Source of the DNA: Caulobacter sp. BP25
Lineage (GTDB): Bacteria > Pseudomonadota > Alphaproteobacteria > Caulobacterales > Caulobacteraceae
DNA length: 64,000 nucleotides
Reading direction: 5' to 3'
NCBI RefSeq assembly: GCF_002737755.1
Contig: NZ_PEGH01000018.1
Coordinates: 372,001 to 436,000, forward strand
The position numbers and the translations under genes are program-made. How positions within the stretch are numbered: position 1 is the first letter of the stretch; every line of letters starts with the position of its first letter. Below the pieces are notes generated by a model. That model was not told the origin of the DNA. It ran no database searches and saw nothing but the letters and a program-made list of their open reading frames with translations. Shown piece after piece: positions 50,534-59,109 of the stretch.

Positions 50534-51061
50534 TCACCGAAGTCGCCTCGTCAGGGTTTTTAGGGCCGAGCTGATGTGCTTTTCCACCGTGCTGGTGCTG
50601 ATGCCCATGCGACGTGCTGTCTCGGCGTGGCTGTGGCCTTCCAGCTTGTGCAGCTGGAAGGCGTGGCGAGTTTTCTCGGGAAGATCGTCGACGGCCTCGG
50701 CCAGGGCTCGCAGCCGTTGCCGCGAGTGGACGATTTCGTCGGCCGCCGGCTCGTCCGTCACCTCATGGCCCGCCAGGACGGTGGTGTTGGCTTCGCGCCA
50801 GTCATGGTCCCGCGCGCCGGCGCGCTTCTGGCTGCGAAGGCGATCCAGCATCAGGTTCGAGCCAATGCGATGCAGCAGGGCGGACGGGTTATCCACCGCA
50901 GCGTCCGCTTCCATCGCCATCAGCCGCAGATAAAGATCCTGCACCAGATCCTCGGCTTCGGCGCGCGAGTTCAGCCGCGCGGCGAAGAAGCGAACCAGAT
51001 TGGCTCGCTTTTCTGCGTAAAGGCCCAACAGCACGGTCTTGTCCGAGCCTGTTGCGCTCAA
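50534..51061 (-). CDS. FecI-like ECF RNA polymerase sigma factor
   Basis: 175 residues from a TTG start. Region 2 (LVRFFAARLNSRAEAEDLVQDLYLRLMAM, NPSALLHRIGSNLMLDRLRSQKRA) and region 4 (LPEKTRHAFQLHKLEGHSHAETARRMGISTSTVEKHISSALKTLTRRL) are complete. AGGTGAT upstream serves as the ribosome-binding site. It is 85 bases upstream of the fecR-like gene. This group answers outer-membrane signals such as iron-siderophores. Confidence 0.93.
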   Translation of the reverse strand: MSATGSDKTVLLGLYAEKRANLVRFFAARLNSRAEAEDLVQDLYLRLMAMEADAAVDNPSALLHRIGSNLMLDRLRSQKRAGARDHDWREANTTVLAGHEVTDEPAADEIVHSRQRLRALAEAVDDLPEKTRHAFQLHKLEGHSHAETARRMGISTSTVEKHISSALKTLTRRLR

Positions 51062-51427
51062 AAGATCACCTGCATCGGCAAACCACTGTCCCCCACAGGC
51101 GCAGCAATATCCATCAATTGGGCGGAAAGACGATCATTTGTTCCGGCGTCCCGACACCGGTGGCGGAAAACGTTCCCTTGGCCGGGGGCTGGGTCCGCGC
51201 CCTGGCTCTCGAAAAGTCTTCCGCTGCCGGATGTTAGCGCGAATGGTTCTCAGAAGCGGCTGGAGTCATTCGAATTTCGGCGTGCGCTCATGTGGCGAAA
51301 TGTCGCGCAGCTTGAGCTGTGTTCGGAGGAGGGGGCGTCTCTCGCGTGAACATCGCCGCGACCGCCAGGCTTGGCCCGATCGCCGAATGATCCTACCGAT
51401 GCCGGGTTGTCTTCCGGGAGCCGCCGC
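51062..51427. other. Divergent promoter region, sigma factor / aldose epimerase
   Basis: 366 bases without a supported gene. It must contain the start of the fecI-fecR transcript and that of the epimerase. I cannot identify a clear Fur box or -35/-10 pair by eye. Confidence 0.5.
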
Positions 51428-52273
51428 ATGAGCGCCATCGAACTGGGCCAGGCCCGCCTGACGTTCCTTCCTCAGGTGGGCGGCGCGGTGGCGAGCTTCA
51501 CGGTGGGGGGGCGCGATGTGCTGCGCGCCGCGGCTAGCGACACCGTCGACGCCTTGGCTGCCGCCAGCTTCCCGCTGGTTCCGTTCTGCAACCGCATTCC
51601 TCATGGCCGGTTTGTTTTCGACGGGCGCGAAGTCGTGCTGCCGCCAAACCTCCCGGGCCACCCGCACGCCCTGCACGGTCAAGGCTGGCGCGCGGCTTGG
51701 GCTGTTGAACGCGCCGAGGACGGCGAGGCGCTGCTATCCTACGAGCACCCATCTGACGTGTGGCCCTGGGCCTATCGCGCCGAACAGCGCTTTGTCCTGA
51801 AGGAACGAGGCTTCCGTGCGGAGCTGACGGTCATCAATACCGGTGAGGCCGCGATGCCGGCTGGGCTGGGCTTCCATCCCTATTTTCCTCGCCGTCCGGG
51901 CGAGACGCTGACCGCCGCCAACGACGGGGTCTGGCTGATCGACACCGACGTTCTGCCGACGGTCCATCATCCGGGGCCTTGGGAGGCCGACTGGACCGCC
52001 GGCGCGCTGGTGGAGGGGCATGGGCTGATCGACCACTGCTACACGGGTTGGGACCAGCGGGCTGTCCTCCGCGCGCCCGGCCAGCCAGACACGGTGATCA
52101 CGGCTTCGCCCGAGTGCCGCTGGCTTCACGTCTATGTTCCACCGGGCGCGGATTTCCTTTGCGTCGAGCCCTGCGCCAGCCGACCCAATCCCTTCGGCGA
52201 TGGCGACACGGGCATGGTCGTTCTGCAGCCCGGCGAGCGCCGCTCGATCTGGATGGAGATCGCTACGGCGTGA
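51428..52273 (+). CDS. Aldose 1-epimerase family protein
   Basis: 281 residues from the ATG at 51428 with GGGAG 8 bases before it. Galactose-mutarotase fold: PLVPFCNRIPHGRFVFDGREVVLPPN, HPHALHGQGWRAAWAV (first catalytic-site His), GLGFHPYFPRR (second His) and FLCVEPCASRPNPF with the catalytic Glu. It interconverts alpha and beta anomers of a hexose. Its stop overlaps the convergent mltB-like gene by 11 bases. Confidence 0.93.
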   Translation: MSAIELGQARLTFLPQVGGAVASFTVGGRDVLRAAASDTVDALAAASFPLVPFCNRIPHGRFVFDGREVVLPPNLPGHPHALHGQGWRAAWAVERAEDGEALLSYEHPSDVWPWAYRAEQRFVLKERGFRAELTVINTGEAAMPAGLGFHPYFPRRPGETLTAANDGVWLIDTDVLPTVHHPGPWEADWTAGALVEGHGLIDHCYTGWDQRAVLRAPGQPDTVITASPECRWLHVYVPPGADFLCVEPCASRPNPFGDGDTGMVVLQPGERRSIWMEIATA

Positions 52274-53564
52274 TGCCCGCCTGGGCTTTCAGGCGAGCGA
52301 CGATGTCGCTGGAGAGGTAGCCGTCGGCGGGCAGTTGCTGGCTCTGTTGCCAGGCCCGCAGCGCTCTGCGGGTGCCCGCGCCGACCACGCCATCGGCGGG
52401 GCCGGGATTGAAGCCGACCCGGGCGAGAGCGATCTGGGCGGCCATGCGATCCGACAGCGACAGCGCCGTCTCCTGCGGCCAAGGCGTGACCAGCGGCTCG
52501 CCTCCGGCGAAGCGGTCGGCCAGAAGGCCGATGCCCAGGGCGTAGGAGGTCGAGTTGTTGTAGGTCCGGATGGCGAAGTGGTTCGGCAGGACCAGGAACG
52601 CGGGGCCTGTGGCGCCCGCGGGCAGGATCAGCCCTGCCGGCTGGGCCGCATCGGCGGCCGTCCAGGGCAGCCCGTCGGCGCGGCGTACGCCCTTGGCCTC
52701 CCACCATGCCGGAATCTCTCGAGGGCCCTCTGTCAGCGAATAGTCGAAGCTGGCCGGAAGGATCACCTCTCTGGCCCAGCCCACGCCAGGCTTCCAGCCG
52801 CCCTTCACCAAGAGATTGGCGGCCGAGGCTAGCGCGTCAGCGTCCGAGCCCCAGATGTCGCGCCGGCCGTCACCGTCAAAGTCGACCGCGGTGGCGCGGT
52901 AGCTTGACGGGAGGAACTGGGTCTGACCCATGGCCCCGGCCCAAGAGCCCTTCAGCTGCTCGCGGGTGTCCTCGCCTGACTCGATGATCTTCAGGGCGGC
53001 GATCAGTTCGCCCTCGGCCCAGGCGCGGCGGCGACCGTCATAGGCCAGGCTGGCCATCGAGCGGACGACGTCGAAATCGCCCTGCAGTTTGCCGAACGCC
53101 GATTCCATGGCCCAGACGGCCAGCAAGATGTCGCGCGGCACGCCATAGCGCGCCTCGATCTGAGGCAGGACCGCCAGTTGCTCGCGCTTGGCGCGGCCTA
53201 TGGCGATGCGGTCGTCGCTGATCACCCCGGCGATATAGGCGCCCACGGGCTTGGAGAACTCCGGCTGCCGGCTGTCCAGGCTGATGACCCTGGGATTGGG
53301 GGTAACGCCAGAGAGTTCGCGGTCGAACACTTGCGGCGAGACACCGGCGGCGATGGCGCGGGGCCTGAAGTCCGACAGCCAACCGTCAAAGGCCAGGGTC
53401 TCGGCGTCAACGGGCGTCGGCTGAGCGACGACGGGCGGGGTCTGCGGCGTCTGGGATTGAGGCGCGGGCTTGGGCGCCGGCGCGGGCGTCATGGGCGGGT
53501 GCTTTGCGGTCTCCGCGCAACCGGCTAGGAGCAGAACAAGAAGAACGCGACGATCAAGAGCCAT
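52263..53564 (-). CDS. mltB: Lytic murein transglycosylase, MltB-type lipoprotein
   Basis: 433 residues. Lipoprotein signal ([10 protein letters not shown], acceptor Cys at 16) and a Pro/Gln-rich linker (about 25-52). The SLT_3/MltB catalytic domain has the Glu in [18 protein letters not shown] and the [17 protein letters not shown] motif. It ends with a PG_binding_1 domain ([45 protein letters not shown]). Cleaves peptidoglycan glycan strands to 1,6-anhydro ends, anchored in a membrane. No linked rlpA or pbp gene. Confidence 0.94.
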
Positions 53565-53659
53565 GCGGGGAAGCTACCGGCGTTCGGACGGTGGGTTCAA
53601 TCACAAGCGCGCGGGGCGGGGTAAGTTCCCTCAAACGCGCGTCAGAGCCTTGGAGCGCA

Positions 53660-53687
53660 TTGACTCAAGAGCCCGCCGCACTTATAC
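53660..53687 (+). promoter_or_regulatory. Candidate housekeeping promoter for rpmJ-HAD operon
   Basis: TTGACT at 53660-53665 and TTATAC at 53682-53687 with a 16-base spacer, 80 bases upstream of rpmJ. The -35 fits the Caulobacter sigma-73 pattern; the -10 is more E. coli-like. Confidence 0.5.
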
Positions 53688-53766
53688 GCACCGCCTCCGA
53701 AACACCCGGATGTTCCGGCCGCTCTCTTGGCGCGCCCGAACCTCTCCGCTGAGTACAGAGACGGTC

Positions 53767-53892
53767 ATGAAGGTTCGCAGCTCGCTGAAGTCGCTGAAGG
53801 GTCGCCACCGCGACTGCAAGATGGTCCGCCGCAAGGGCGTCATCTACATCATCAACAAGACCGACCCGCGCTTCAAGGCCAAGCAGGGCTGA
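53767..53892 (+). CDS. rpmJ: 50S ribosomal protein L36, zinc-independent form
   Basis: 41 residues: [20 protein letters not shown] followed by [21 protein letters not shown]. It has a single Cys, so it lacks the Cys4-type zinc site of classical L36 and matches the slightly longer zinc-free type usual in alphaproteobacteria. The frame upstream of the ATG at 53767 is not coding. The stop overlaps the next ATG (TGATG). Confidence 0.95.
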
Positions 53893-54512
53893 TGACGGCT
53901 GCCGTGTCTCCCAGAGCCGTTCTCTGGGATGTGGGCAATGTCATCGTGCGCTGGGATCCCCGCGCACTCTACGCGAAGATTTTCAAGGAACCGGCCGATA
54001 TCGACCGGTTCCTTTCGCATGTCTGCACTATTGACTGGCACGTCGCCCATGACCGGGGTGTCGGCTTCCCCGAGAACGCCGCCCCGCTGATCGCGCGCTT
54101 CCCTGAGCACGAAGCCGAGATCCGCGCCTGGGACGCGCGCTTCGACGAGATGCTCTCGGGGCCTATCTCTGAGACCGTCGCGGTGATCGAGGCCTTGGCC
54201 GTCCGCGACGTGCCGCAGTTCGCCCTGACCAACATGCCCCAAAGCAAATGGCCAGGCGTGCAGGCCATCTCGCCCGCCCACTTTGGCCTGTTCCGCGACG
54301 CGATCGTTTCGGGCGACGAAGGCGTTATCAAGCCCGACCGTCGAATCTACGAGATCGTGCTGGCGCGAACGGGGCTTGCCGCCAGCGACCTGCTGTTCAT
54401 CGACGATAGCGCCGCCAACATCGCCGCCGCGGACGCCCTGGGCTTCCACACCCACCACTTCACCGACCCCTCGCGGCTGCGCGGTGCGGTCGAGGCGCAC
54501 GGCCTGATCTGA
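53892..54512 (+). CDS. HAD-superfamily hydrolase
   Basis: 206 residues starting at the ATG that overlaps the rpmJ stop. Motif I VLWDVGNVIVRWDP (nucleophile Asp), motif II ALTNMP, motif III Lys in EGVIKPDRRIYE and motif IV LLFIDDSAANIAAADALG. The DVGNVIVRWDP form is like that of YihX-type sugar phosphate phosphatases. Co-transcribed with rpmJ, so its expression may follow growth rate. Substrate unknown. Confidence 0.92.
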   Translation: MTAAVSPRAVLWDVGNVIVRWDPRALYAKIFKEPADIDRFLSHVCTIDWHVAHDRGVGFPENAAPLIARFPEHEAEIRAWDARFDEMLSGPISETVAVIEALAVRDVPQFALTNMPQSKWPGVQAISPAHFGLFRDAIVSGDEGVIKPDRRIYEIVLARTGLAASDLLFIDDSAANIAAADALGFHTHHFTDPSRLRGAVEAHGLI

Positions 54513-54582
54513 AGAAGGCGTGGCGTGACGGCGTCAGGGCGCCTATCTGCGGGGCCTGTTGTCCCGATGCGGAGCCCTATCC

Positions 54583-55458
54583 ATGAACGTCTCGATGATC
54601 GGCCTTGGCGCCATGGGCGCGGCGATGGCCCGCAACCTGTTGGCCAAGGGCGTGGCGGTGACGGTCTGGAACCGCTCGCGCGCGGTTGTCGACGAGCTGG
54701 CCGCCGAGGGCGCGATCCCCGCCGCCGACCTCGACGAAGCCTTCAAGGCCGACATCGTGCTGTCGATGCTGGCGCACGACCAGGCGATGAAGGACGTGTT
54801 GCTGGACAGCGGCGTTCTGACCCGCGCGGGCAAGGGCGTGGTCCACGTCAATCTCGCCACGATCTCGACCGTCTTGGCTGGCGAGCTGGCCGCGCTGCAC
54901 GCTGAGCTGGGCATCGGCTATGTGGCCGCGCCGGTGTTCGGCCGCCCGCCCGTCGCCCAGGCTGGCGGGCTCAACGTTCTGGCCGCCGGGGCGTCGGACG
55001 CTGTCGCGGCCGCCATGCCCGTCCTGGAGCAACTGGCCGCCAAGGTCTGGCCCCTGGGCGAGGATCCGGTCCGCGCCAACGCCCTGAAGCTGGCCGGCAA
55101 CTTCATGATCGTCTCGGCCATCGAGGCGATGGGCGAGGCCGTGGCGCTGGGCGAGGCCTATGGCGTTCCCGCGCCCGAGCTGCTGGACATGCTGAGCAGC
55201 ACCCTGTTCGCCGCGCCGATCTACAAGATCTATGGCGGCATGATCGCCGAGCGCCGCTATAGCCCGCCCGGTTTCGCCGCCGAGCTGGGCCTCAAGGACG
55301 TGCGCCTCGTGCTGGACGCCGCCGAGGCCAAGGGGCTGTCGATGCCGCAGGCCGATCTCGCCGAGGCCAGCCTCGAGATGCTGCTGGACGGCGAGGGCAA
55401 GGGGCTTGACCTGGCGGCCCTGGCCGAGGTCGCGCGGGCCAGGTTGGAAGGAAGGTAG
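54583..55458 (+). CDS. NAD(P)-dependent 3-hydroxyisobutyrate-dehydrogenase family protein
   Basis: 291 residues from the ATG at 54583. N-terminal motif VSMIGLGAMGAAMARNLLAKGVAVTVWNRS (cofactor binding), substrate segment APVFGRPPVAQAGGLNVLAAG in place of the usual D-A-P-V-S-G-G, and catalytic Lys in NALKLAGNFMIVSAIEAMGEA. The variation APVFGRPP is typical of the glyoxylate/succinic semialdehyde reductase and imine-reductase side of the family, so the substrate may not be hydroxyisobutyrate. Confidence 0.9.
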   Translation: MNVSMIGLGAMGAAMARNLLAKGVAVTVWNRSRAVVDELAAEGAIPAADLDEAFKADIVLSMLAHDQAMKDVLLDSGVLTRAGKGVVHVNLATISTVLAGELAALHAELGIGYVAAPVFGRPPVAQAGGLNVLAAGASDAVAAAMPVLEQLAAKVWPLGEDPVRANALKLAGNFMIVSAIEAMGEAVALGEAYGVPAPELLDMLSSTLFAAPIYKIYGGMIAERRYSPPGFAAELGLKDVRLVLDAAEAKGLSMPQADLAEASLEMLLDGEGKGLDLAALAEVARARLEGR

Positions 55459-55546
55459 TGGACGGTCGCTGAATCGCGCTTCCCAGCGGCGCGGCTTCGA
55501 ACTAGGTTCCGCGCCTCCGATTTCCAGCCTTTCCGCGAGACGCCCC

Positions 55547-55816
55547 ATGGCCGACGACGCCATTCCCCACGCCGACGTCCTGAACTCCACCGCCCAGAAC
55601 CAGCTGAAGTCGATCATCGAGCGCGTCGAGCGCCTCGAGGTCGAGAAGGCCGAGATCATGGAGCAGATCAAGGAGGTCTATAACGAGGCCAAGGGCAACG
55701 GCTTCGACGTCAAGGTGCTGAAGAAGGTGGTGCGCATCCGCAAGCAGGACCGCGCCAAGCGCCAGGAAGAGGACGCGATCCTCGACCTCTATCTGTCGGC
55801 CATCGGCGAGATCTAA
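55547..55816 (+). CDS. gapR: Nucleoid-associated protein GapR (DUF2312)
   Basis: 89 residues: MADDAIPHADVLNSTAQ, then the coiled-coil RVERLEVEKAEIMEQIKEVYNEAKG, and VLKKVVRIRKQDRAKRQEEDAILDLYLSAIGEI. GapR is an essential alphaproteobacterial protein that forms a clamp around overtwisted, AT-rich DNA and stimulates topoisomerases ahead of forks and RNA polymerase. The near-universal sequence and length make this the clearest Caulobacter marker in the window. The ATG at 55547 is chosen on family length; a longer frame upstream is not coding. Confidence 0.97.
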   Translation: MADDAIPHADVLNSTAQNQLKSIIERVERLEVEKAEIMEQIKEVYNEAKGNGFDVKVLKKVVRIRKQDRAKRQEEDAILDLYLSAIGEI

Positions 55817-55825
55817 AGCGACTTC

Positions 55826-55940
55826 ATCCTCCCCCTAGCGGGGGAGGTGTCGACTCGAAGAGACGACGGAGGGGGAAGTGGCGAGTTCAGCAGGACTTCC
55901 CCCACCGGCCTTCGGCCACCTCCCCCGCTAGGGGGAGGAT
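55826..55940. repeat. 115-bp palindromic repeat after gapR
   Basis: Perfect 24-base arms (ATCCTCCCCCTAGCGGGGGA... at 55826-55849, complement at 55917-55940), with inner CGGAGGGGGAAGT / ACTTCCCCC pairing. Same length and arm type as the copy inside midA (8064-8178). Confidence 0.88.
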
Positions 55941-55974
55941 TTGCGCTCCGCGACGCGCGCGCTAGGCTGTTCGA

Positions 55975-56331
55975 ATGCGCGCCAAGCCGCCCAATCCCAA
56001 GGAACAAGCCAAGCGGGCCGCGTTGAACGCGCTCAAGCGCGCCCGCCGAGCGGCCGAGAAGTCGGGCGTAGAGCTCTCCGAATGGGAGGGCGAGTTCCTG
56101 ACCAGTGTCGCCCAGCGCGTCGAGACCTACGGCCGCGCCTTCGCCGATCCCGAAAAGGGCGCGCGCGGCCAGGCCCTGTCGGGCAATCAAGCCATCAAGC
56201 TCAAGGAAATCGCGGCCAAGGCCAAGGGCGATCAGGACCAAGACGCCAGGGGGCCTCGCAAGCCCATGCGCCGGGGCGGCGGCTTCGGGCGCGCCGTGAA
56301 ACGTCAGGTCGCCCATCGCGACGACGATTGA
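55975..56331 (+). CDS. Basic hypothetical protein
   Basis: 118 residues: RAKPPNPKEQAKRAALNALKRARRAAEKSGVELSEWEGEFLTSVAQRVETYGRAFADPEKGARGQALSGNQAIKLKEIAAKAKG then a basic RRGGGFGRAVKR tail. It is strongly charged and helical, possibly nucleic-acid binding. Between gapR and a probable DNA-binding protein, same strand. No recognised domain, but the composition and position-specific GC use look coding. Confidence 0.72.
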   Translation: MRAKPPNPKEQAKRAALNALKRARRAAEKSGVELSEWEGEFLTSVAQRVETYGRAFADPEKGARGQALSGNQAIKLKEIAAKAKGDQDQDARGPRKPMRRGGGFGRAVKRQVAHRDDD

Positions 56332-56617
56332 AGGACGCGTTCGCCAAGCTTGAGCATGACCCGGATGGCGAGTGTCGGGTTTCCGGTCTCCACCTTGAAT
56401 AATGTCTGGAAGGCTTGCCAAAAACCGCCGTTCGCCCCGTGGCGTTAAGGCCTTGGTAATCATACGCCTCGAAAATACAAACGATTGTAATGGTTTAAAG
56501 TCTTAATGGACGTAGGGTTCCGGGTCGTGTGCTCACGACGACCTGCCCTCGATGCGCACGGGTCCATGGACCCTGCTCGGCGCCGAGCGAACCCTGCCAT
56601 TCGCTGGATTAGGGACG

Positions 56618-57097
56618 ATGGCGACCACTTATCAGATGCTGATGCGCCGCAAGTCGGAGCTCGAAAACCGCATGGTCGAGGCGCAGCGACGCGCCCAGGC
56701 GCCGTTCGAAAGCGAGCTGCGCGCCATCGTGCTGGCCCTCGACGCCCTAAAGCAGGCCGGCATGGCCGAGCGCCTTGCGTCTGCGGAACCGGCCGCCTTC
56801 GCCGCGCCCCCGCCCAGCCGTCGTGGTCGTCGCGGCCGCACCACGCGCGACATGATCCTGATGGCCCTGGGCCAGTCGCCGGGGCTCAACGAGGCCGAGA
56901 TCGCTCGCCAGCTGGACCATCGCTGGAGCCGCCCGGTCACGCCGACGGCCGTCGGGCGTGAACTGGAAGCCATGGCGGCGGAAGGTCTGACGCGCCGCTC
57001 GGGCCCCGGCTGGATCCGCCTGGACCTGACCCACGCTGACACCGCCCGCGCCGAGGCGGACGACGAAGAGCGCATCAGCGTGGCGGCGGGGCTGTAG
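56618..57097 (+). CDS. Hypothetical winged-helix-like protein
   Basis: 159 residues from the ATG at 56618. N-terminal coiled coil (ATTYQMLMRRKSELENRMVEAQRRAQAPFESELRAIVLALDAL), an Ala/Pro linker, a basic RRGRRGRTTR patch and a helix-turn-helix or winged-helix region (DMILMALGQSPGLNEAEIARQLDHRWSRPVTPTAVGRELEAMAAEGLTRRSGPGWIRL). It is likely a DNA-binding protein. The upstream 286 bases include an AT-rich stretch (about 56450-56505) that may be its promoter. Family not named. Confidence 0.75.
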   Translation: MATTYQMLMRRKSELENRMVEAQRRAQAPFESELRAIVLALDALKQAGMAERLASAEPAAFAAPPPSRRGRRGRTTRDMILMALGQSPGLNEAEIARQLDHRWSRPVTPTAVGRELEAMAAEGLTRRSGPGWIRLDLTHADTARAEADDEERISVAAGL

Positions 57098-57125
57098 GGC
57101 CTTTCTGCGTCCTGAATAAACCTCA

Positions 57126-57256
57126 CGTCATTCCCGCCCTTGTGGCGGGAACCTCTCTGTCCGTCGCAGGGGCGGGAGGGGCGGACTGCTGAGCAGTCCG
57201 CTTGCGTCTCACTGTCAGCTGAACCAGGGGTTCCCGCCACAAGGCCGGGAATGACG
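57126..57256. repeat. 131-bp element with terminal inverted repeats, copy 3
   Basis: CGTCATTCCCGCCCTTGTGG at the left and CAAGGCCGGGAATGACG at the right. The centre GGACTGCTGAGCAGTCC is a palindrome like copy 1, and CAGCTGAACCAG is kept. One arm base has drifted (GGCCGGGA for GGGCGGGA). Confidence 0.88.
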
Positions 57257-57278
57257 GTGGTGGGTGAGCGCCAGAGCC

Positions 57279-57419
57279 CTACCGCGGCGGCAGTTTCCCC
57301 GCCGGACGGGCCGGCTTCAGCAAGCTCTTCAGCCGCTGTTCCCGCGAAACGGGGCGGAACATCATCAGCGGCGCGGGCGCGCGGCCTTGCGGCGTGTGTT
57401 CGGTGTCGGTGGGACGCAT
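57279..57419 (-). CDS. Possible 46-residue small protein downstream of tacA
   Basis: ATG at 57419 lies 3 bases after the tacA TGA (TGAGCCATG), so ribosomes ending tacA could restart here. Product begins RPTDTEHTPQGRAPAPLMMF and ends LKSLLKPARPAGKLPPR, basic and proline-rich. No strong ribosome-binding site of its own. Its coding status rests on coupling and an open frame only. Confidence 0.45.
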   Translation of the reverse strand: MRPTDTEHTPQGRAPAPLMMFRPVSREQRLKSLLKPARPAGKLPPR

Positions 57420-57422
57420 GGC

Positions 57423-58889
57423 TCAGCCGGCTTCCTTCAGGTCGACGTCGATGCCCTGCTCGCGGACCTTGCGATAAAGGGTCGAGCGGCCGATGCCCAG
57501 GCGGCGGGCCACCTCGCTCATATGGCCGGCATAGACGTCGATGGCGTGCTGGATCAGGTCGCGCTCGATCTCTTCGAGGGTCCGCAGGTGGCCGCGATCA
57601 TCGAGGATACGCACCGGCGCCTCGGCCGCCGGGGCGGCCATGGCGGCGTGAGCGGCCTGCAGCATGGCGGCGGCGGTCGGCGGCGGGGTCGGGGCGGCGG
57701 CCTCGAGCGGCGCGGCCTGGCCCGAGATGGCCGGGAAATCATAGGGCTGCAGATAGGGCGCGTCGGCCAGGACGATGGCCCGATAGACCGCGTTCTCCAG
57801 CTGCCGAACGTTGCCGGGCCAATCGAAGGCGGTCAGCAGTTGTAGCGTCTCGGGCGCGGCGCCGATGACGCGCTTGCCTTCCTCGACGTTGAAGCGGCGG
57901 ATGAAGGCCTCGACCAGGGCCGGGATGTCCTCGCGGCGTTCGCGCAGGGACGGGGCCTCGATCGGGAAGACGTTCAGGCGGTAGTAGAGGTCTTCGCGGA
58001 AGCGGCCGGCCGAGACGGCCTGTGCCAGGTCACGGTTGGTGGCCGAGACGATGCGGACGTCGACCTTGAGCGAGCGCTTGGAGCCGATCGGGTCGATCTC
58101 GCCTTCCTGCAGAGCGCGCAGCAGCTTGACCTGCACGTCCAGCGGCAGCTCGCCGACCTCGTCCAGGAACAGCGTGCCGCCGTCGGCTTCCTTGAACTTG
58201 CCCAGGTGCTTGTCGGTGGCGCCGGTGAAGCTGCCCTTTTCGTGGCCGAACAGGATCGACTCGACGAGGTTTTCGGGGATGGCGCCGCAGTTGACGGCCA
58301 CGAACGGCTTACCGGCGCGATCGGACGAGCCGTGCACCGCGCGGGCGATCAGCTCCTTGCCGACGCCGCTTTCGCCGGTGATCAGGACGGGGATGGCGCT
58401 CTTGGCCGCGCGCTCGCCCATGCGCTTGACCAGGCTCATGGCCGGCGAGGCGCCGATCAGGTCCGAAAAGGTGGTCTTGCCGACCGCGCGCTTGGTCAGG
58501 CGCTCGACCTCGCCCTTCAGGTCGCCCATCGACAGGACGTTGCGGATCGAGACGGTGATGCGTTCCGGGCTGGCCGGCTTGATGAAGAAGTCGCTGGCCC
58601 CGGCCTGCATGGCCTTGACCACGGTGTCGACGCCGCCGCTGGCGGTCAGGACGATGACGGGTTGAGAAAAGCCGCGAGCGCGCATCTCGGCCAGGGCGTC
58701 CTGGCCCGATAGGCCGGGCATGACGAGATCCAGCAGCACGACGTCGGCCGGCGCGCCCGAGGTCAGGTGCGCGATCGCCGCGTCGCCGCTGTCGGCGTGC
58801 GAGACCGCGAAGCCGTCGCGCTCGAGCACCGCCTGGATCAATCGACGTTGGGTCGGGTCGTCATCGACGACCAGCACCGTCTTGGTCAT
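57423..58889 (-). CDS. tacA: TacA, sigma-54-dependent response regulator
   Basis: 488 residues starting at the ATG at 58889 (three codons after an alternative ATG). Receiver with VVDDDP and phospho-accepting Asp54 in VVLLDLVMPGLSG; AAA+ domain with Walker A TGESGVGKE, the sigma-54 contact loop GSFTGA and Walker B GGTLFLDEVGELP; then a Fis-type helix-turn-helix (VARRLGIGRSTLYRKVREQ). TacA is phosphorylated through the ShkA-ShpA phosphorelay and activates stalk genes such as staR with sigma-54 in C. crescentus. The receptor-to-gene order with gapR nearby fits the C. crescentus map as I recall it. Confidence 0.93.
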   Translation of the reverse strand: MTKTVLVVDDDPTQRRLIQAVLERDGFAVSHADSGDAAIAHLTSGAPADVVLLDLVMPGLSGQDALAEMRARGFSQPVIVLTASGGVDTVVKAMQAGASDFFIKPASPERITVSIRNVLSMGDLKGEVERLTKRAVGKTTFSDLIGASPAMSLVKRMGERAAKSAIPVLITGESGVGKELIARAVHGSSDRAGKPFVAVNCGAIPENLVESILFGHEKGSFTGATDKHLGKFKEADGGTLFLDEVGELPLDVQVKLLRALQEGEIDPIGSKRSLKVDVRIVSATNRDLAQAVSAGRFREDLYYRLNVFPIEAPSLRERREDIPALVEAFIRRFNVEEGKRVIGAAPETLQLLTAFDWPGNVRQLENAVYRAIVLADAPYLQPYDFPAISGQAAPLEAAAPTPPPTAAAMLQAAHAAMAAPAAEAPVRILDDRGHLRTLEEIERDLIQHAIDVYAGHMSEVARRLGIGRSTLYRKVREQGIDVDLKEAG

Positions 58890-59109
58890 TGGGCACATCC
58901 ACCAGAACCGGCCACGCCCACATGGAGCGAGGCTCTTGTTGGTTCAGAGTGATACACTCACGGGGTAAACACCGGCTTTCGCAGAGGTGTCGCGAACCTT
59001 AAGGTTTAGGCTTAACAGGGTCTTACGCGGGGAGCGGGTGGAGGCCGACGGCGCCATGTCCGACGTGACGCATTGCGTCAGCGGGGGGCGGAGGCCTATC
59101 TGCTGAGCC

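Noticed and set aside
8064-57256. CRISPR array
   Set aside because: Repeats are large single palindromes far apart, with no regular short repeat-spacer pattern and no cas genes.
58999-59015. Possible CtrA box upstream of tacA (TTAA...TTAA)
   Set aside because: The spacing between the two TTAA units is nine bases; the CtrA consensus needs seven, so I do not claim it.
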